64,000 bases of DNA from Cyathus striatus (taxonomy: Eukaryota > Basidiomycota > Agaricomycetes > Agaricales > Nidulariaceae): positions 248,001 through 312,000 of the forward strand of contig JAOVFP010000010.1 of NCBI GenBank assembly GCA_025738555.1, in the 5' to 3' direction. Positions 58,108 through 64,000 of the stretch are shown here, one piece after another. A program made the translations under genes and the position numbers. The first letter of the stretch is position 1, and each line of letters begins with the position of its first letter. The notes under the pieces are model-generated. The model did no database searches. It was not told the DNA's origin and saw nothing but the letters and a program-made list of their open reading frames with translations.

Positions 58108-61100
58108 GTTGTTATTTCTGGGGGCCGTTGGTACTCATTGTACAGAATGTAACGTCGTGTTTTAAAGGTAAAGTAATATGTTATTTTATTGGTTTAAAGG
58201 TTTAAAAACTAGTACTGAAGCGGAGTTTTTAGATGTTTCTAATAGTTTTTTATTTTATGTTAATCCCTTGATGTATTATGGGAGGCGGCGCGGGAACTCC
58301 ACCCCTCCCCGTTGTGTCCTCACTCAACGCCGTTTCGTACTGGAATCTCGAAATCGAGATTTAAAGAATTTTAAAATTGGGTACGTCGTATTCCGTTACA
58401 TGCATATCAATACACTGGTTACGTTGAACCTGGGCATGTAGCTGAGAGTTCGAGAGCTTAAATTCACTGATATGTGTGTACATATTCCCGTATTTCCATA
58501 TTCCAAATGTTCATATACCCTTACGACAGGCCTATATGTCACTTCCATAATCCTCTCTCCAGTCGAACTCAGTGATCCATTAGGTTCCCACTCATCCTAC
58601 TTTAAAACAACAACCTCCAACGGCACCCTCGACTCACACCTTTCTCCCCCTGCCGGCATGCACTCAAAGACAAACATATGTACATAGCGATGAAACTCTT
58701 CCGAATTTAGTAGAAATATGCTATGGCACAAAGCATACCTCTTTCAAATTCCTCTATGTCGTAGTTACTAAATACTCCTTCACATTTCTCGATTGCTCAG
58801 AAGCTCTGTTACAACATTTTTCGTATTTCACGGGTTCCCCGGTGTGTTTCCAGTCTTTTGGCCGCTCCTTGTTTATTCTTCTGTAGTATGAGGTATTCAA
58901 CCTTGGACGACACGACAGATTAAGTGTACCTGGTGAACTGTGCACATAACCAGTGTAATAAGTTCAGGATAATCGAACTTGTTACATTGTTATAATTACA
59001 TTCGCAGGTACCGGATCTACCTATCTCATGTCGCTTTGTGTTCAGTGAACCGTAACCTGGCATCCCGCGATAAGGGTAGATGTGCTACTCGCACATTGTT
59101 ACATAACTAGCCTCATTCATTAGGCAAGGTCCTCCTTCCATAGCTAAGTCCTCTACTCTACCAACCAACAAAATCAACGTACCATCGTCTCAGCCAAGGT
59201 CAAAGTATCAACAAATCAACCAAAAACCTCCTTTCATAACCTCCTTGAAAACGACGTAAAATCTCTTTCACGCCTTTCTCCTTCATCAGGCTCTTCACTT
59301 TCCCATTCTGACTCCGCAGCTCAGCGAACACATTTCCCTTTACCCACTCGAGTTCATACTGAGATAACCTATAACGTCAACCTTGTCCACTCGGAGCGCA
59401 TGTATGGGTAGACTGAACTGGGTCAAGCTCGGTGATAAGCACGGCACGAGCGGCCCGCGCTCAACGGCGCGTCAACGCGTCAACTGTGGGAAATGTGGAA
59501 GCCTCGCACGGACCATTAAATTCGAAGTGAATCTCTGTCACAACTTCATCTGCTTACTCCCAGGTACGCTAAGTCATGACTTTCTAAAAGCGGCGGAGCC
59601 ATGGACTCTTGAGCATCATGCGAGTCAGTGCCTGCAGAATGTGACATCGAGAACACCGACTGTTACGTCCTGAGAGTCGAGACTGGGGTCAGACCAGTCA
59701 CCACATAAACCGTCCATCTCACAGTTCGCAAATCCCTCGCTCCGGCTCACCCTCTTCTGTATCCATGCGCTGCGTGAAGCATACGTCGGTTTCGATTTCA
59801 GCTGCCGATTCAAGATTACGAATACATTGGTACGTGCGCGTCCATTTGAATTCCCTCGGCCCCAAATAACACTCATACCCCCAGCGACTGGAACAAAGGA
59901 CCATCAATTCGGCCTTTATCATTCGCGCATCACAGCTGTCGCTCCCTCCCTCGTGGACATCCATACAACGTTCTGTCTACCGCCAGCTCGTTAGCAACAT
60001 CAGACCTGTGACTTCTACGTTGGTGATTGGTCGAATCAGATAAAGGATTGGGATGCAAAGTATCCTCAGGCCGTCGTATCAATGCATCAGGCTCAGGTTA
60101 GAGTGTACCTAGTACTACAGGGTTCAAGGTGAAGAATAGGTGAGTCGCAACTTGGGTGTAGTATGCGTATCGTCTTTGAGGTACTGGAACACATGTACGT
60201 CCACCCCTTCATCTGTATTCCGAAGCTCTTACCAACCTACTCACAGGGTTCGAAAGCTCTTCCACTACCGAGAGTCGTAACTCTCCCCCAGTCTCATCTT
60301 ACACTCCATCTCCACTATCGTCTTCGTGTATGAGATCGCTACTCCCTCTAACACACCCTGCATGAATGCGACAGCATAGTCACCTAGAGACAGGCGTACA
60401 CTAGGAACATGTGCGACGTGCGACCCCTTCCTCCGAGGACTACTCGCTCATTGGCAGAACGTATGCACGTAGAAGCGTAATTCTTATTAAATTTCGAGAG
60501 GCTCTAATATTCTAGGTTCAACGTGTTCACATTGCAGGACATGACGGATTCCGGAGGTCGAGTGTACCTGCTACGCATGTACCAAGCGTAACACGTTTCG
60601 ACATGTTACGTTCTCTACTTTACCAATAACATGATGTACCACTCACCCTTTCAAACTCGCAGCAGTGTCTATCCTTCCTTCAACCTCGTACTCAACCAAC
60701 GTCTATGATACGCTACAACGACATACAACCCAACCAACACGATTAAAACTCAACGTACACTCAACTCGGAGATATCCCGTCGTCTGTGAAGAACAGTGTT
60801 TTAAATACTCGTCGAGTGCAGGTGTAACTTGCTGTGTAGATAGATGCTAAGCGCCGGCGTAAAAATGTAAGACGGTCCTATGGCGGACTAGTACGTTTTC
60901 CTCTCGTTTACATTGGCATTCTCTCTTCAAAGCATAATCTGGGCTTCTATCTCTTTGGCGCTTATGAGATTGTCACCTATTTTTGCACTGGATCGCACGC
61001 ATGTATACCTTGCTCATTTAATAAAGCTCCTTTGAATACTTCTTAAGAACTCGAGGTTATCGCTCTCACAAGGGATTATTTTTACTCAATAACGTCGATG

Positions 61101-61649
61101 CGATCGTTAACCGGTATCTAAGTCACCCACCTACCTCACAGGTAGCGAATTCTTTCCTCCTTCCTTCCTGGAACTCCGCAGTGGACCAAGGACACGACAG
61201 CATTTCCAGCTCTTATGATGGTCCACAAAAACATAGGTACCTGCGCGTTGATGCTCCCTCTCAACCACGAGTTAATCACAAGCGTTTTCTCAGGTATAGA
61301 AGTCCTTCCGACGACGTCCGTCATCCACCCTCTACAAGCCATGGCCCCAACTAACATCCACACTATGGGAGACGAAAATAGAACAGACCATCAATTCGCG
61401 ACTACTTCCCTCGTAGACGGATCAGTCTACCGCGATATCGCTAGAACATCAGGCCTGCGACGTATTCGAAGGCGATGCGTTCTAAATGGGACCTTCCGAG
61501 AACACATGATGAACACATGATTTTCTCATGTACAGCATCCTAACAGCATTGAAAATGCTATATATGCTCTTCTCCTCCAACCAAACTCTTCCACCAAGAC
61601 CTTACCAAACATCCCCGAGTCGTTTATCATCAGAGTATCTTGCACATAT
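58108..61649 (+). other. 5' region of NACHT unit U5
   Basis: 58,480-61,649 matches 20,850-24,849, without the solo-LTR-like insert, and is nearly identical from about 61,000 on. Carries the GTGGGAAATGTGG..CGCACGGACCATT module near 59,490 and recurrent VYRQLVSNI-type segments near 59,975 and 61,430. 58,110-58,480 holds nothing recognisable. Confidence 0.55.
61559..61565 (+). promoter_or_regulatory. TATA box of type-B NACHT copy 3
   Basis: TATATAT, 91 bp upstream of the start codon at 61650; identical context at 24759-24765. Confidence 0.6.
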
Positions 61650-63965
61650 ATGGCTTTCGAAGGAGCGAACAATTTCAAAATTATTGTTGGTGGAGATTTC
61701 AATCAACAGGAAAATCATTGTCATGAACATTCTGGTTAATAAACACTCAATCTTTCGAACTTTTCCTACCATATTGACACATTCAGCCAAAGCAATGGAT
61801 ATTATCACTCGTGCAGCATGTCCAGGAGCAGGCCATAACTCTGCTGAGCGTGCTGACCCTCCCAAGTGTCATCCTGATACGAGAAAGATAGTAATCGAAG
61901 AGATTATGAAATGGGTTAACACACCAGATCCAGAGAATCGAATTATGTGGTTGAATGGATCTGCTGGCGTAGGAAAGTCTGCCATTGCTCAGACTATAGC
62001 GGAGGACTCGAGGAACACGTTAATTTCCAGTTTTTTCTTTTCACGAACCTTTACAAGTACAGGACGAGATGACGGAACAAGAGTTATTCCAACAATCGTA
62101 TATCATCTTGCGATTAGGATTCCAGAAGTAAGAAGTTTGATCTTGGAAGAGCTGAAGCGCGACCCAGCCATATTTCACCACTCAATGGAGAAACAGTTGA
62201 AGAGTCTAGTCATAGATCCAATCATGCATCTTAAGATGAATGGTGATCTCCTTACTCCATGCCTTGTAATAATTGATGGTCTAGATGAATGTAATAACAC
62301 TGATGTTCAATCAAGGATCATAAAGGCTATCACAGGCATTGCAGTGTCTCAGCCGCTGCAGCTGAGGTTTCTCATAGCAAGCAGACCAGAACATGAAATT
62401 CAGAAAACATTCAATTTACCATTGGTCAATAATATATCCACTCACCTGACTCTAGACTGGAAATATAATCCAGATCAGGATATCAAGACATATCTTCTAG
62501 ATGCATTCAACATCATTAAACAGACTCATGTCTTAGCCTCTGAATTATCTGGAATTTCCAGCTGGCCAGCATGGTATGACCTAGCAAAATTGGTGAAAAA
62601 ATCATCGGGGCAGTTCATTTATGCTTCAATTGTGGTTAAATTCATTTCTGATGATAATCATGATCCACGAGAAGCTCTTAATGCTATCATTCATAAGACT
62701 GTGAGGGGTACATTAGAAGAAAACCCTTTTGCCGAGCTAGATCCACTGTATGATTACATTCTTTCATCAGCTGCATCTAAAACAAAGGGAGGGTATGACA
62801 CAATTATGGATATATTAAAAGTAATAGCTCTCTCACAAAAAGATACTGATCAGCTTGGAATGTTCACCGTGATGAGCCGCAAACCATCTGTCGTCGATCA
62901 TGTCCAGTATCTAGCTGAATTCTTAGGAATTAAGAAATCAGATGTGAAGTTACGAATGCTGCACCTTCGCTCAATAGTATATATACCGACGGAGGTCAGC
63001 AATATCAGATTAGGTGTACATCCTATTAGATTTGATCATGCTTCTGTTAAAGATTTTTTGTTGGACCCATCTAGGTCAGGGAGATTTTTCATTGATCCTG
63101 TAAAAGGAAACATATTCTTGGCACAACGTTGTCAGGCTACAATTTTGCATATTCTATTTGAGGACAATCACCCTGCCAAAGGGGCCTGGGACGAATATCA
63201 TATCATGACTGTAAAGAATTATGCTGCTCGTAACTATTTTCGCCACATGAAGTACAGCAAGTTTGATATTCAACTATTAAATGAATTTCGACAACTGCAA
63301 GACGTGCCGTTGTTTATCTCAAATATGTTCTCGAAGATGGCAGGGAAGGAAATGATGAATGTGCTTGAATATGTTTTTTATTTTGATTTCTCCAAGGAAG
63401 TAAGTAGGGATGAATTTTCATATGATATTAAGCTACAACTATTGTATGCTATAGAACTTCGCTGTCCCAAGAGAAACGATGTCCGAAGATGTTAGCATAT
63501 GCATAAGTAGTGCAATGGATGAATTCATCTTGAAGCATTTTATCGATGCTGAGGAGACATATATTCATGCCATAAAAGACATTATACGTGAAAGGGAGAA
63601 AAACTCGCACTATAGTACTCCTGGCATGAGCTGCTGGACGGCAGCAATAATGGAGAGCCCTTTACGAGGACGTCATATCTATCTAAGTAAAGAAAAAACC
63701 CTGTTCTTGATTCGTCGAATATTGGAGCAGTGGTACCAAATGTATGTTATCAGTCATCTATAGTAAATTAAATCAGAATTGTTATTACAGCATCTTTAGA
63801 GTCTCTTCCGATTTTTATGATCTTCCAGTGTTTGGAGTAGAAACTTATGATTATTCACCGATCATGAGATATTTATTCTATAGAATCAAACCATCTTTAG
63901 TGGAGTACAGTAATGTGCTTGACTACTGTTCACTCAATCGTATCAAAAAGATTTTAAAGGCATGA
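61650..63965 (+). CDS. NACHT-NLR type B copy 3, open frame, runs off window
   Basis: Four exons (61650-61734, 61787-63399, 63455-63741, 63791-63965) join in frame to 719 residues. Introns are 52, 55 and 49 bp with GT..AG ends, at the same positions and phases as in the type-A gene. The first exon encodes MAFEGANNFKIIVGGDF; ERADPPKCHPDTR leads to the P-loop GSAGVGKS (86-93), Walker B LVIIDGLDECN (188-198), LIASRPE and HASVKDFLLDPSRSG. The frame ends in a TGA after KILKA; copy 2 has TGG there. So the stop may be the true end, a nonsense change, or lie in an intron before a tail exon that would fall beyond the window. As the only type-B copy with an intact NACHT core, it is the best candidate for a functional receptor of this type. 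Confidence 0.85.
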
Positions 63966-64000
63966 TATTTACATAATATATTCATCAACGAATATCTAAC

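Overview
The window looks like a repeat-dense accessory region of a basidiomycete (Agaricomycetes-type) nuclear genome. The reasons are: short 45-75 nt introns with GTRNGT...YAG ends inside the same gene family; fungal NACHT-type NLR proteins with the typical ERADPPxCHPDTR segment before the P-loop; a fungal alpha-kinase relic; multi-exon transposon-type proteins of the kind scattered through mushroom genomes; and hAT, LINE, foldback and MITE debris. There are no operons, no CRISPR and no prokaryotic signals. Base composition is AT-rich. These assignments are made from recognition of motifs; no search was run.

The backbone is a family of related units. Each carries about 2-4 kb of 5' sequence, then a NACHT gene, then a shared 3' flank. 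Copies seen: a 5'-truncated type-B NACHT gene at 6.7-9.1 kb; a deleted type-A pseudogene at 17.2-19.2 kb; a type-B copy with one frameshift at 24.9-27.9 kb; a 5' region that has lost its NACHT gene at 31.0-33.2 kb; a nearly complete type-A gene at 42.9-45.9 kb, broken only in its C-terminal tail; and a type-B copy with an open NACHT reading frame at 61.65 kb to the window end. The 5' regions of the two type-A units hold a decayed SIS-domain gene of the MurQ/glucokinase-regulator family. The NACHT genes share intron positions. Their C-terminal tails differ: most have a soluble acidic tail ending in a basic, nuclear-localisation-like patch, and one has a proline-rich and membrane-spanning tail, although the sequence after the tail is shared.

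Between and inside the units lie many mobile elements, several dated by an empty paralogous site in the same window. 0.9-6.2 kb is a cluster of long-inverted-repeat (foldback) elements, one with seemingly identical 264-bp arms. 9.75-14.07 kb is a 4.3-kb element with ~557-bp terminal inverted repeats, a GATTCG target duplication and a decayed alpha-kinase gene as cargo; it is itself split by a 1.35-kb hAT-like insertion. Others are a solo-LTR-like insertion (21.0-21.9 kb), a hAT element with a transposase remnant (28.5-31.0 kb), a 5'-truncated LINE with a 13-bp target duplication (46.4-47.0 kb), a SINE-like unit (50.8-51.1 kb), and a MITE family (2.05, 16.8 and 39.3 kb). Two larger minus-strand transposon-type genes are present: a MULE-like one (36.0-39.96 kb) with a MITE in an exon, and a P-element/THAP9-like one (51.2-55.9 kb). 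A further truncated minus-strand ORF is at 57.3-58.1 kb.

No finished pathway is encoded. The coherent theme is an NLR-type receptor cluster that is being duplicated, truncated and given new C-terminal tails within a transposon-rich region.
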